NCBI GenBank assembly: GCA_034506335.1
Contig: JAPDPR010000004.1
Span: 46,233 to 110,232 of the forward strand
DNA length: 64,000 bases
Source: a candidate division KSB1 bacterium
GTDB lineage: Bacteria; Zhuqueibacterota; Zhuqueibacteria; JANLFK01; Oleimicrobiaceae
Direction of reading: 5' to 3'
Every line of letters begins with the position of its first letter. Positions within the stretch are counted from its first letter, which is position 1. The translations under genes were made by a program, and so were the position numbers. The notes under the pieces were generated by a model that was not told the origin of the DNA, made no database searches, and was given only the letters and a program-made list of their open reading frames with translations. This document shows, in pieces, positions 25,860 to 34,474 of the stretch.

Positions 25860-28800
25860 TCACTGATCGGTCACTCGGCTCACGCCGATGGTTACGAGGC
25901 TGTTGCCAATGGGCCAGGTTTTCACGTATTGGCCCTTCACCTCCGGAAGCACGATCTCTTTGGCCAATGTCTCCGCGCGAATATAGTCGGCCAGGCAGGA
26001 GATGGCCTTGGCCAGCTTACCTTGCGCGTCGCAAGAAATGATGATGCGGTCCACCACGTCAAACTTTGCCTCCTTGCGCGTGTTCTGGACCCTGTTGACG
26101 AACTCACGGGCGAGTCCCTCCAACTCCAGTTCTTCCGTCAAGGTAGTGTCGATGGCCACAGTCAAATCGCCTTCACTGGCGACCACCATGCCGGGCGCCT
26201 GGTGCGCGACAACCTCAACGTCTTCAGGGGTGATGGTCACGACCGCACTATCCACTGGCAGATCAAGGGAGCCCTTGTCGAGGAGAGTGGTGATCTGCTG
26301 CTCGCTAAGGGAACGGATTGCCTGCGCCACGTTGTTGACGCGGGCCCCAAACTTTGGCCCCAAGACCCGAAAAACCGGTTCCGCCCGGCGCGTTTGCAAA
26401 GCCGTGGCGTCGGACACGAATTGGACGGCCTTGACGTTGAGCTCCTCCAGGAGGAGGTTTTCCATGCCATTGAGCAGGGCTTGTTTTCTGCCTGCAGGGT
26501 CGACGACCACCAAGCGCGGCAAAGGCTGGCGCACTTTAACCCCCGCTTGATTGCGGAGTGCGCGCCCGACTAACACGATCTGCCGCACAAGGCCCATGCG
26601 CAGTTCCAATTGTTCATCCCACAGCTCGCAAGGCTCTTCGCCCGGCGTGGGGTAACGGTCCAGATGGACGCTTTCCAGCAGCGAAGAGTCACCGCCCTCC
26701 CGCAGCCTGAGGTACAATTCTTCTGCGACAAAAGGCACAAACGGCGCAGCCAAGCGCAGGGTAGTCAGCAGCGCCTCGTACAAGGTCTGGTAGGCCGCCT
26801 GCTTATCCGGCCCCATTTCGGATTTCCAGAACCGACGGCGCGAGCGGCGAACGTACCAGTTAGAGAGGTCGTCGATGACGAACTCGCCGATGCGACGCGC
26901 CGCGCGCGACAGCTCATACTGCTCCAAATCCTCATTTACCTGCCGGACAGTGCTGTGCAGAGTGGAAAGCAGCCATCGGTCCAGCTGCGAGCGCTCGCTG
27001 ACGGGGAAACGTTCGGGCCCAGGCCGGAATCCGTCCACATTCGCATAGAGGGCAAAGAAGTTGTAGACGTTGACCAGGGTGTCCAAGAACTTGTTCTGCG
27101 CCTCGGCTACACCGGCAGGATCAAAGCGCGTGGGCAACCAGGGAGCGCTCGCGGTGAGCATGTACCAGCGCAAGGCGTCGGCCCCCTCTCTATTGAGATG
27201 ATCGAAGGGGTCCACTGTGTTGCCCAGGTGTTTGGACATCTTCCGCCCTTCTTTGTCCAAAATGAGCCCCAACGAAACACAGCTTTTGTACGCGGGCTTG
27301 TCGAAGAGCAGCGTGCTCAACACCAGGAGCGAGTAGAACCATCCGCGGGTCTGGTCAATTCCCTCCGAAATAAAGTCCGCCGGAAAATGCTGCGCAAAGA
27401 GCTCTTTGTTTTCGAAGGGATAGTGGAACTGGCCGTAGGGCATGGCGCCGGAGTCAAACCAGCAGTCGAGCACCTCCGGTGTCCGGTGCATCTTCCCGTT
27501 GCAGGCCCGACACGCAAAAGTCACCTGGTCAATGTGGGGTCGGTGGAGGTCAATGACCTCGCGCAGGCCGCCGCGCTCCATGAGGGCAGCCACGCTCCCG
27601 ATGCACTCCTGCTCCCCGCACGAATCGCAGACCCAAATGTTCAGCGGTGTACCCCAAAAACGGTCGCGTGACAAGGCCCAGTCGACGTTGTTTTCCAACC
27701 ATTCACCAAAGCGCCCTTTGCCCACCTCCGGTGGGTACCATTTGATCTCGTTGTTATGCTTGATAAGGGCATCCTTGAAAGCCGATGTGCGCAGGTACCA
27801 TGACTTACGCGCGTAGTACAGCAGAGGTGAGGCGCAACGCCAGCAAAACGGATAGCTGTGCCGGATGCGCTCCTCCTTGTAGAGGAGCCCCCGCTGCCGC
27901 AAATGCTCAATAATCAGCGGGTCCGCGTCTTTGACGAACATTCCTGCCCAAGGGGTAATCTCGGCCGTGAAGCGTCCGCTCTTGTCCACCGGCTGCAGCA
28001 TGGGAAGGTCGTACTGCTCCCCCACCTGGTAGTCTTCTTCACCGAACGCCGGCGCAATGTGCACGATCCCGGTGCCTTCCTCCGTGCTCACGAAATCCGC
28101 AAGGATGGTGTAATAGGCGCGTTTTTCCGTGCTCAGGTAGCGGAACAATGGCTCATAGCTTAGGCCGGCGAGCTCCTCGCCTCGGACTTTCTCTTCGATC
28201 TCATAGTCGCCGTCGAGCGAAGAAAGGCGGTCCAGCGCCAGAATCAAGTGCTCCCCGCGATGGTTTACCTTCACGTAGGAAAGGTCAGGGTGCAAAGCCA
28301 GGGCGACGTTGGAGAGCAGCGTCCAAGGGGTGGTCGTCCACACCAAGAAGTAGGTGTTTTCCTGTCCCGCCACAGGCATCTTCACAAAGATAGACGGATC
28401 CTCCACCTCCTCATAGCCCTGGGAAACCTCGTGGCTGGAGAGGGGAGTCTCACACCGCGGGCAATACGGGAGGATCTTCTGACCCTGGTAGAGGAGACCT
28501 TTGTGCCAAAACTGCTCCAGGATCCACCACACAGTCTCGATGTAGTCGTTGGTGTAGGTGATGTACGGGTTTTCCAGGTCCACCCAGAAGCCGATGCGCC
28601 GGGTCATTTCGTCCCAGTCTTCCTTGTAAGCGAAGACTGATTTGCGGCACTCTTGGTTGAACCGCTCGATCCCGTAAGCGATCACCTGGTCCTTGCGTTG
28701 GATGCCCAGCTTTTTTTCGACCTCGATTTCCACAGGCAGGCCGTGGGTATCCCACCCCGCCTTCCGCTCCACCCGGTACCCCTGCATGGTGCGCCAGCGG

Positions 28801-29006
28801 CAGACAAAGTCCTTCACCGTGCGGGAAATCACATGGTGGATGCCCGGTCGCCCGTTGGCAGTTGGGGGCCCCTCGTAGAACACGAACCTATTGGCCGGGT
28901 CACGCGACTCCACGCTCTTGTGGAAAATGCGTTCTCGTTCCCAAAAATCAAGAATCCCTTTTTCTAACTCCGGGTAATTGACCCGGCCGGAGAACTCTTT
29001 ATACAT
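25860..29006 (-). CDS. ileS: Isoleucyl-tRNA synthetase
   Basis: 1048 residues, the long form found in Thermus and eukaryote-type enzymes. The class I HIGH signature is GIHH (55-58) within PPTANGRPGIHHV. The editing domain (about 190-400) follows with WTTTPWTLLSN, and KMSKS appears as GRKMSKHLGN before the anticodon-binding helices. The C-terminal 200 residues form the extra tRNA-contact region. It charges tRNA-Ile. ATG 29006 has GGAG about 10 nt upstream. It lies in a run with purine nucleoside phosphorylase before it and the DksA-like gene after it. Confidence 0.95.
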   Translation of the reverse strand: MYKEFSGRVNYPELEKGILDFWERERIFHKSVESRDPANRFVFYEGPPTANGRPGIHHVISRTVKDFVCRWRTMQGYRVERKAGWDTHGLPVEIEVEKKLGIQRKDQVIAYGIERFNQECRKSVFAYKEDWDEMTRRIGFWVDLENPYITYTNDYIETVWWILEQFWHKGLLYQGQKILPYCPRCETPLSSHEVSQGYEEVEDPSIFVKMPVAGQENTYFLVWTTTPWTLLSNVALALHPDLSYVKVNHRGEHLILALDRLSSLDGDYEIEEKVRGEELAGLSYEPLFRYLSTEKRAYYTILADFVSTEEGTGIVHIAPAFGEEDYQVGEQYDLPMLQPVDKSGRFTAEITPWAGMFVKDADPLIIEHLRQRGLLYKEERIRHSYPFCWRCASPLLYYARKSWYLRTSAFKDALIKHNNEIKWYPPEVGKGRFGEWLENNVDWALSRDRFWGTPLNIWVCDSCGEQECIGSVAALMERGGLREVIDLHRPHIDQVTFACRACNGKMHRTPEVLDCWFDSGAMPYGQFHYPFENKELFAQHFPADFISEGIDQTRGWFYSLLVLSTLLFDKPAYKSCVSLGLILDKEGRKMSKHLGNTVDPFDHLNREGADALRWYMLTASAPWLPTRFDPAGVAEAQNKFLDTLVNVYNFFALYANVDGFRPGPERFPVSERSQLDRWLLSTLHSTVRQVNEDLEQYELSRAARRIGEFVIDDLSNWYVRRSRRRFWKSEMGPDKQAAYQTLYEALLTTLRLAAPFVPFVAEELYLRLREGGDSSLLESVHLDRYPTPGEEPCELWDEQLELRMGLVRQIVLVGRALRNQAGVKVRQPLPRLVVVDPAGRKQALLNGMENLLLEELNVKAVQFVSDATALQTRRAEPVFRVLGPKFGARVNNVAQAIRSLSEQQITTLLDKGSLDLPVDSAVVTITPEDVEVVAHQAPGMVVASEGDLTVAIDTTLTEELELEGLAREFVNRVQNTRKEAKFDVVDRIIISCDAQGKLAKAISCLADYIRAETLAKEIVLPEVKGQYVKTWPIGNSLVTIGVSRVTDQ

Positions 29007-29041
29007 GCTCAGCTACTCCATGCCCGCGGCAGTGCGGGTAT

Positions 29042-29863
29042 TCACATTCGCTCAATAACCTTGCGCATGATGATGGTCAACTTCGGTTCCGCTTGCTTAG
29101 CAAAGCGGAGAATCTCGTTGATGTCAGCCGGCTTCAAACAGTCGGCAAAGCACGCGTCTGTAATGACCGACAGCCCCAGCACCCGCATGCCCCCGTGTAC
29201 GGCCACGATTACCTCAGGGACGGTTGACATCCCCACCACGTCGGCGCCTATGGTGCGCAAGAAGCGGTACTCGGCAGCAGTCTCCAGTGAGGGGCCAATC
29301 ATGGCCACATACACCCCCTTCTGCACCCAGATTCGCTCTTCCATGGCCACCTGCTCGGCCAAGGCGATGAGGGCACGGCTATAGGGCTCCGACATGTCGG
29401 GGAAGCGTGGACCGAACGACTCGTCGTTGACCCCTCTGAGCGGATTGTCTCCCAGCAGGTTGATGTGGTCAGTGATGATGACAATCTGCCCTGGGCGGAA
29501 GAGGGGGTTGAGGCAGCCGCTTGCCGACGAGACCACCAGTGTGTGCGCACCCAGATGCTTCATGAGACGCACCGGATAGGTGATCTGCTGCATGCTGTAG
29601 CCTTCGTAGTAGTGGAACCGCCCCTGCATTGCCATCACCCGCTTGCCGCCGAGGGTGCCGAACAGCAGCTTACCAGCGTGAAACTCCACCGTGGAGCGGG
29701 CAAAGTGGGGAATCTGCTCATAAGGGAGGATGGCATCCGTTTCAATCTCGTTGGCCAACGCCCCCAATCCCGTGCCCAAGATGATCCCCACCTCAGGTTC
29801 TATTTGCGTGTGCTGTCTGATGAAAGCCGTGGTTTCTTCTAGCTGCTGCCGTAGTCCCTGCAT
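29042..29863 (-). CDS. Purine nucleoside phosphorylase (trimeric type)
   Basis: 273 residues. IILGTGLGALANEI is the phosphate-binding loop, GRFHYYEGY and SASGCLNP are typical of the trimeric PNP/MTAP family, and GMSTVPEVIVA includes the conserved Met. It cleaves inosine/guanosine, or related nucleosides, with phosphate. Asn in the VITDAC segment (NxN in classical PNP) is replaced by Thr-Asp, so adenosine or methylthioadenosine use is possible. ATG 29863 is preferred to GTG 29869 because an AAGGG lies 8 nt upstream. Confidence 0.88.
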   Translation of the reverse strand: MQGLRQQLEETTAFIRQHTQIEPEVGIILGTGLGALANEIETDAILPYEQIPHFARSTVEFHAGKLLFGTLGGKRVMAMQGRFHYYEGYSMQQITYPVRLMKHLGAHTLVVSSASGCLNPLFRPGQIVIITDHINLLGDNPLRGVNDESFGPRFPDMSEPYSRALIALAEQVAMEERIWVQKGVYVAMIGPSLETAAEYRFLRTIGADVVGMSTVPEVIVAVHGGMRVLGLSVITDACFADCLKPADINEILRFAKQAEPKLTIIMRKVIERM

Positions 29864-29880
29864 GGGCACAACCCTTTTGC

Positions 29881-30579
29881 TCAGCGTGGTGGTCTTGGTT
29901 TCCCTTCTTTTTGTGCTTCAAGCTGTTTGCGGAGCGCCTCGATCTCGCGCTCTTGGGTCTCTTGCTCTCGTCGCAGGCGTTCCAGCTCTGCTTCCACCTG
30001 CGCCTTCCTCGTCCTTTCAGCTTCCAGCTCCTGTTCGGCCGCAATGGCGCGCTCGCGTCTGATCTGCTGAATGGCCAGCTGTCGGTCCCTGTTGTCGCCC
30101 TTATGGGCGAAGAAGAGGGCCCCGATGGCTGTGCCGACGGAGGTCACGGCAATGCGCAGCGTATTGTCCGTCGGGTCCTCCTGCAGGCCGCGCTGTAACA
30201 TGGAGCCCGTGTAGAAGCTGATGCCGAAGCTCAAAGCCGTGCCGCCCAAGGCGTGGAGAAGGAGCTGGCGATGCCCCTTGACCGCGGCGATCTCGCGCTC
30301 AGAAATGGGCAACCCTGCTTCATCATAAGCCCCCGGTTTGCGTTTGAGGGCGATGATGTCTCCCTTGCTCACGCGGAAGGCGCGGCCGTGTTCGTCACGG
30401 ATTACAAGGTAGGTGTCGTCGTTTGCGACTATCTCGCCCTGCACGGCGCTTCCAGACTTCAAGGTGACCTGCACGGTCTCCTGTGGTCTGACTTGTTCTT
30501 GGGTAACTGCGGTCCAGTGCGCACATCCCAGCGTGGCGCTGAGCAGCGCCGCCATCCCGGCCCACCACACACCTTTCAT
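29881..30579 (-). CDS. Lipoprotein with an Sm-like domain and a C-terminal coiled coil
   Basis: About 232 residues; ATG 30579 has GGAGG 7 nt upstream. A signal ends SATLGCAHW, a plausible lipobox. Residues about 35-75 (VTLKSGSAVQGEIVANDD, then YLVIRDEHGRAF) look like a small Sm/SH3-type barrel. A hydrophobic pair of segments (about 95-150) could enter a membrane. The last 80 residues are a strongly charged coiled coil (ELERLRREQETQEREIEALR). No known family is named. It lies between divIVA and the nucleoside phosphorylase, 11 nt from the latter. Confidence 0.65.
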   Translation of the reverse strand: MKGVWWAGMAALLSATLGCAHWTAVTQEQVRPQETVQVTLKSGSAVQGEIVANDDTYLVIRDEHGRAFRVSKGDIIALKRKPGAYDEAGLPISEREIAAVKGHRQLLLHALGGTALSFGISFYTGSMLQRGLQEDPTDNTLRIAVTSVGTAIGALFFAHKGDNRDRQLAIQQIRRERAIAAEQELEAERTRKAQVEAELERLRREQETQEREIEALRKQLEAQKEGKPRPPR

Positions 30580-30633
30580 GCTCACTCCTCCCTGATGCTG
30601 CCCGCCAGCGCACTGGCACGGGGCTCTTAGTTC

Positions 30634-31293
30634 TCAGATGATAAACTCGTCACTCAAGCGTCCTGGCGGTGGTCCTGAGGGCTTCGGCTGAGCTGCGGGC
30701 TGCTCACCGGCGGCAGGCGTGGCCGGCTGCGACGACTCCTCCAGGCCCACAATGCGGGGCTCCGGTGCCGGCTGTGCCTCGTGCTGTTCGCTTGGCTCTT
30801 CCTCCTCGTTGTCCAAGGCGGCCCGTACGCGTTTCAGATCCAGGTCGTCACTGCTCAGTACATCGAGGAGCTCAACCTGGGCCTGCAGGAGCTGCTTCAG
30901 TCGTTTCACGAATGACGCCTTCTCCGCGCGTAGCATCACCAGCTCGCTTTTCAGTTGCTGCAGCTGGTTGCGGGCTTCCTCGACGATCTCTTCGGCGCGC
31001 AGCTCTGCCTCGCGTACGATCAGCTCCGCCTGACGGCGAGAGGCCTCACGGGACTCGTTGAGGTTCTGCTGCGCGTTCATGAGGGTTTCTTGCAGGGTCT
31101 TTTCTACCTGCTGATAGTCGCGCAGCTGGGTGCGAAGCTTGACCACCTCCTCATTAAGGGCGTTCCGTTCCCGGAGCAGCGTCTCGAACTGCTCAGCGAC
31201 CATGTCCAGGAACATCTCCACCTCGTCGACGTCAAAGCCCCGCATCGACCGGTGGAACTCCTGCTTGCGAATCTCCAGTGGCGTCAGTCTCAC
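30634..31293 (-). CDS. DivIVA-domain protein
   Basis: 219 residues. The N-terminus LTPLEIRKQEFHRSMRGFDV, followed by DEVEMFLDMVAEQ, is the membrane-curvature-binding DivIVA signature. A long coiled coil to about residue 150 and a proline/glutamate-rich tail follow. DivIVA proteins mark poles or division sites and recruit partners in Gram-positives, but similar proteins occur in FCB bacteria with unknown roles. The GTG start has GGAGGG upstream. It is coupled to yggS (15 nt), an arrangement known from other phyla near ftsZ clusters. Confidence 0.85.
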   Translation of the reverse strand: MRLTPLEIRKQEFHRSMRGFDVDEVEMFLDMVAEQFETLLRERNALNEEVVKLRTQLRDYQQVEKTLQETLMNAQQNLNESREASRRQAELIVREAELRAEEIVEEARNQLQQLKSELVMLRAEKASFVKRLKQLLQAQVELLDVLSSDDLDLKRVRAALDNEEEEPSEQHEAQPAPEPRIVGLEESSQPATPAAGEQPAAQPKPSGPPPGRLSDEFII

Positions 31294-31308
31294 CGTCGCG
31301 CCCTCCGC

Positions 31309-32046
31309 TCAACTGCAGATGCGTTGCACGTGATCGGGCTGTTGACCCACCGCCCCGTCCGTGCGCGGGCCGAAGATGGCCCTGCCAATGCGCACCATTG
31401 TAGCCCCTTCTTCCACCGCCACCTCGAAGTCATCGGTCATGCCCATGGACAAGTGCCGCAGCTGGACATTGTCGATGCCGCGGCGGTCAATTTCTTCTTT
31501 TACTTGGCGCAAAGTGACGAAGCAGGGGCGGACGAGCTCTGGGTCAGGTAGGAGGGCACCGACCGTCATCAGGCCCATGACCCGCACACCAGGAAGGGCA
31601 GCAATGCGGGCCACCAACTCCGGTGCCTGTTCGGGGGGTACGCCAAACTTAGACGATTCCCCGGAGGTGTTCACCTCGACAAACACTTCCACCCGGCGCC
31701 CACAGGCAGAGGCGCGTCGGCTGATCTCCTCGGCCAGATGCAGGCTGTCCACCGACTGGATCAGGTCGAAGCACTCCAGCGCCCGCTTCACCTTGTTAGT
31801 CTGCAGGTGCCCCACCATGTGCCACGCCACCCCTCTGCCAATGGCCTGCACCTTCGGCCAGGCCTCTTGTACCCTGTTTTCCCCAATGACGGTGACCCCG
31901 GCGGCAATGGCCTGGCGGATGCGTTCCACCTCCACCGTCTTGCTCACCGCCACGACAGTCACTTCGCGCGGGTCGCGGCCCACTCTGGCGCAGGCGGCGG
32001 CAATGCGCTCCCGCACCTTGCGGACATTGTCCTCAATCGCCGTCAT
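31309..32046 (-). CDS. yggS: YggS-type pyridoxal phosphate homeostasis protein
   Basis: 245 residues of the fold-type III PLP-binding family. The PLP lysine is in VVAVSKTV (Lys33), with GENRVQEA, WHMVGHLQTNK and LSMGMTDDFEVAVEEGAT as family hallmarks. It buffers free pyridoxal phosphate and affects amino-acid balance; no catalytic activity is proven for the family. A TTGTTT-17-TATATT promoter lies just upstream, making it the probable first gene of the run through divIVA to rluD. Confidence 0.92.
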   Translation of the reverse strand: MTAIEDNVRKVRERIAAACARVGRDPREVTVVAVSKTVEVERIRQAIAAGVTVIGENRVQEAWPKVQAIGRGVAWHMVGHLQTNKVKRALECFDLIQSVDSLHLAEEISRRASACGRRVEVFVEVNTSGESSKFGVPPEQAPELVARIAALPGVRVMGLMTVGALLPDPELVRPCFVTLRQVKEEIDRRGIDNVQLRHLSMGMTDDFEVAVEEGATMVRIGRAIFGPRTDGAVGQQPDHVQRICS

Positions 32047-32067
32047 GCCTTGCCGATGAGGGCATTA

Positions 32068-32096
32068 AATATACGCCATTCGCCCAGCAAAAACAA
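32068..32096 (-). promoter_or_regulatory. Candidate promoter of the yggS-to-rluD run
   Basis: Minus strand: TTGTTT (32096-32091), 17 nt, TATATT (32073-32068), continuing TA. It lies 22 nt before the yggS ATG, inside the 89-nt gap after the phosphofructokinase. Confidence 0.5.
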
Positions 32097-32135
32097 CAAG
32101 AAATTTGTCCTCGTCCAGACCCGTCACAGCCGCCG

Positions 32136-33422
32136 TCAGGGGATTGCCACGTGGGCGAGACGTTGTCTAAGCTGCTCCGGGCTTTCCTTTGCGTGTCGGG
32201 CCATCTCCGCCAAAAAATCGCTGTCTTCTAAGTCTCGGCCCCGCAGGCGCACCATGTATTCGAGTGCCACTTGATAGGACTCGGTGGTTACATCTACCAA
32301 GCGCAACCTAGCCTTGCCGGTGGCCGGATCCAGCACGTCCTCAAACTTTACCGGCAGTAGCTTTCCCCCCTTGACACAAACGAGGGCGCTGTCGCGGTGC
32401 GCAGGTCTGCTGCTCAGCAGATAGCGCACCGCGCTGTAGCCCAGGTCACGCGCGTATTCACAATCAAACGGAATGGGGTCGGCGCACCGCAGCACGTAGC
32501 CGATGTTGATTTCCACAATCTCGATCTCCTCTTTGCGAGCCGCAAAACGGCTCTCCAACTGGAGCTTGAGGATCTTGCCCAGGTCCACTTCGCTAAGGCA
32601 AATGTTGCCGTAAGGGTCATATCTGATCACTATTCCCGGGATTGCCTCAAGCTCGGCTCGTGTAAATCGTTCTGCCAGCCCTTCGGCGACTACTGCCACC
32701 CCGTGCTCGTGCCCCATGGCGCGGCGCTTTAGGATCGCTCCTTCCAGTACGTCGCAGACCGTTTGCACGCTAATGGGACCAGGCGGGAACTCCTCTGAGA
32801 TTATGGCCAAAGTGGCACCGGCGGCCTTGGCCATTCCCAAGGCAAGATGCCCGGCTTTTCGCCCCATGGCCACGATGATATACCACCGGTTGGTGGTGCG
32901 GGAATCTTCCATCAGGTTCTTGACCAACTCGGAACCCAGATGGCGGGCCGTCTCAAAGCCGAAGGTCGGCAAGTTGTCCGGCAGCGGCAGATCGTTATCG
33001 ATGGTTTTGGGAACGTGCGCGAACTTGATGCTGCCTTGGGCGGCGGCTGCCAGCCGACTCGCCGCGTAGATCGTGTCGTCCCCCCCTATGGTGATGACAT
33101 GGTTCACGTTCAGGTGGGCAAATGCGCGCAAACAGTTGCCGACCGTGCGCTCATCCTTGGTGGGGTTCACCCGCGAAGTGCGCAAAATGGAGCCACCCGT
33201 GAAGTGGATGCGCGATACGTCCCGCATGTGCAGCACGCGCACGTGTTCCCTCAGCTTGTCCAGGTCATCGTCCACCAGCCATTTGAAGCCGTCCATGATG
33301 CCGACCACTTCCATATCCGCCTTGCGGGCTTCGATGGTGGCCGCACTAATGACCGCGTTGATGCCAGGCGCAGGCCCTCCTCCCACCAGAATCGCCAGTC
33401 GCTTCTTGGCATGCTCACTCAT
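32136..33422 (-). CDS. 6-phosphofructokinase, predicted pyrophosphate-dependent
   Basis: 428 residues from ATG 33422, which precedes the conserved KKRLAILVGGGPAPGINAVI. Two positions decide the phosphate donor: GGDD (113-116) replaces the GGDG of ATP enzymes, and PKTIDND (138-144) has Lys instead of Gly. Both are the known signature of PPi-dependent enzymes, which run glycolysis reversibly. GRKAGHLALG and the catalytic TIDND are intact. Length (428 versus about 320 for E. coli PfkA) also fits a long PPi/group II clade. A GTG at 33467 overlapping the fabH stop is an alternative start but adds residues not typical of the family. Confidence 0.88.
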   Translation of the reverse strand: MSEHAKKRLAILVGGGPAPGINAVISAATIEARKADMEVVGIMDGFKWLVDDDLDKLREHVRVLHMRDVSRIHFTGGSILRTSRVNPTKDERTVGNCLRAFAHLNVNHVITIGGDDTIYAASRLAAAAQGSIKFAHVPKTIDNDLPLPDNLPTFGFETARHLGSELVKNLMEDSRTTNRWYIIVAMGRKAGHLALGMAKAAGATLAIISEEFPPGPISVQTVCDVLEGAILKRRAMGHEHGVAVVAEGLAERFTRAELEAIPGIVIRYDPYGNICLSEVDLGKILKLQLESRFAARKEEIEIVEINIGYVLRCADPIPFDCEYARDLGYSAVRYLLSSRPAHRDSALVCVKGGKLLPVKFEDVLDPATGKARLRLVDVTTESYQVALEYMVRLRGRDLEDSDFLAEMARHAKESPEQLRQRLAHVAIP

Positions 33423-33460
33423 ACTACGTTCCACCTCCGGCCGCGAGGGTTCTTTCCTCG

Positions 33461-34453
33461 CTACCACCTGACCACCGCCGATGCCCAGGTGAAACCTGAG
33501 CCGAAAGCCACCAGCACCACATAGTCACCCGGCCGTATGCGCCCCTCACACACGGCCTCGTGCAACGCTATGGGGATCGATGCAGCGGTGGTATTGCCAT
33601 ATTTGTGAATGTTCGAGTAAACTTTCTCCATGCCGCCAAACCGCTCCGCCACCGCTTCTGTGATGCGCAGGTTGGCCTGATGCGGTATGATCAGTGAAAC
33701 CTGCTCGATGTCGAGATGATTAGCGCGCAAAGCCTCCTCAATCGCCTCACAAAAGCGAACGACCGCATGCTTGAAGACCGCTCGACCGTTCATCTTCGGG
33801 TCCATGCTGCCGTCGGTCAGCATTTCCGGCGTCAGCCGTGGCCGGCGTAGGCAGCCAGGATGTTCCATCCACAGCTCCTTGGCGTAACGCCCGTCCGCGT
33901 GCAAATGCGTGGACAGCACGCCTGACTCCCCGTCGCTCGGGGTGAGCACTACGGCGCCCGCACCGTCGCCGAAGAGGACGGCGGTATCTCTGCCGGCGGT
34001 GCTCAGGTTGAGCCCTATGGACTGCACTTCGGCTCCCACCACCAGCACGCAACGATACATGCCCGTGCGAACGTATTGGTCGGCAACGGATAGACCGTAT
34101 ATGAAGCCGCTGCACTGGTTGCGGACATCGAGGGCCCCGATGTCGTTTATGCCTAACTTGGCTTGCAAAAGACACCCGGAGCCGGGAAACGGGTACTCCG
34201 GGCTCAAGGTCGCGAAGATGATAAAGTCCACATCCTCTGGCCGCTTGCCGGCGTTCTCCAGCGCCATAAGACTTGCGCCCAGCGCCAGGTCGGAACTGCC
34301 TACCCCCGGCTCGACGAAGCGCCTTTCCGCGATGCCTGTGCGCTCACGGATCCACTGGTCGCTGGTGTCCATGAGCTTCTCAAGGTCGAAGTTGGTCACC
34401 ACCCTCTCCGGCACACAGATTCCTGTCCCTGCGATGCGCGATAGTCTATTCAT
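33461..34453 (-). CDS. fabH: 3-oxoacyl-ACP synthase III (FabH)
   Basis: 330 residues, normal length. The catalytic triad is Cys114 (NQCSGF), His in IPHQANLRI and Asn in HKYGNTTAASIP. FGDGAGAVVL is the usual late motif. It condenses acetyl-CoA (or a branched primer) with malonyl-ACP to start fatty-acid synthesis. It sits between a PAP2-type membrane enzyme (21 nt upstream) and the phosphofructokinase, away from any fab cluster, so a dedicated role in a special lipid is possible but unproven. Confidence 0.92.
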   Translation of the reverse strand: MNRLSRIAGTGICVPERVVTNFDLEKLMDTSDQWIRERTGIAERRFVEPGVGSSDLALGASLMALENAGKRPEDVDFIIFATLSPEYPFPGSGCLLQAKLGINDIGALDVRNQCSGFIYGLSVADQYVRTGMYRCVLVVGAEVQSIGLNLSTAGRDTAVLFGDGAGAVVLTPSDGESGVLSTHLHADGRYAKELWMEHPGCLRRPRLTPEMLTDGSMDPKMNGRAVFKHAVVRFCEAIEEALRANHLDIEQVSLIIPHQANLRITEAVAERFGGMEKVYSNIHKYGNTTAASIPIALHEAVCEGRIRPGDYVVLVAFGSGFTWASAVVRW

Positions 34454-34474
34454 ACCGGTCCCGTCGTTTTCATC

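Noticed and set aside
23918-29006. Order ileS - dksA-like - lspA - rluD as a novel system
   Set aside because: This is, to my knowledge, a common arrangement in FCB bacteria and reflects ordinary housekeeping.
33423-33467. GTG 33467 as start of the phosphofructokinase
   Set aside because: It overlaps the fabH stop, but adds 15 charged residues not typical of the family; ATG 33422 begins at the conserved region.
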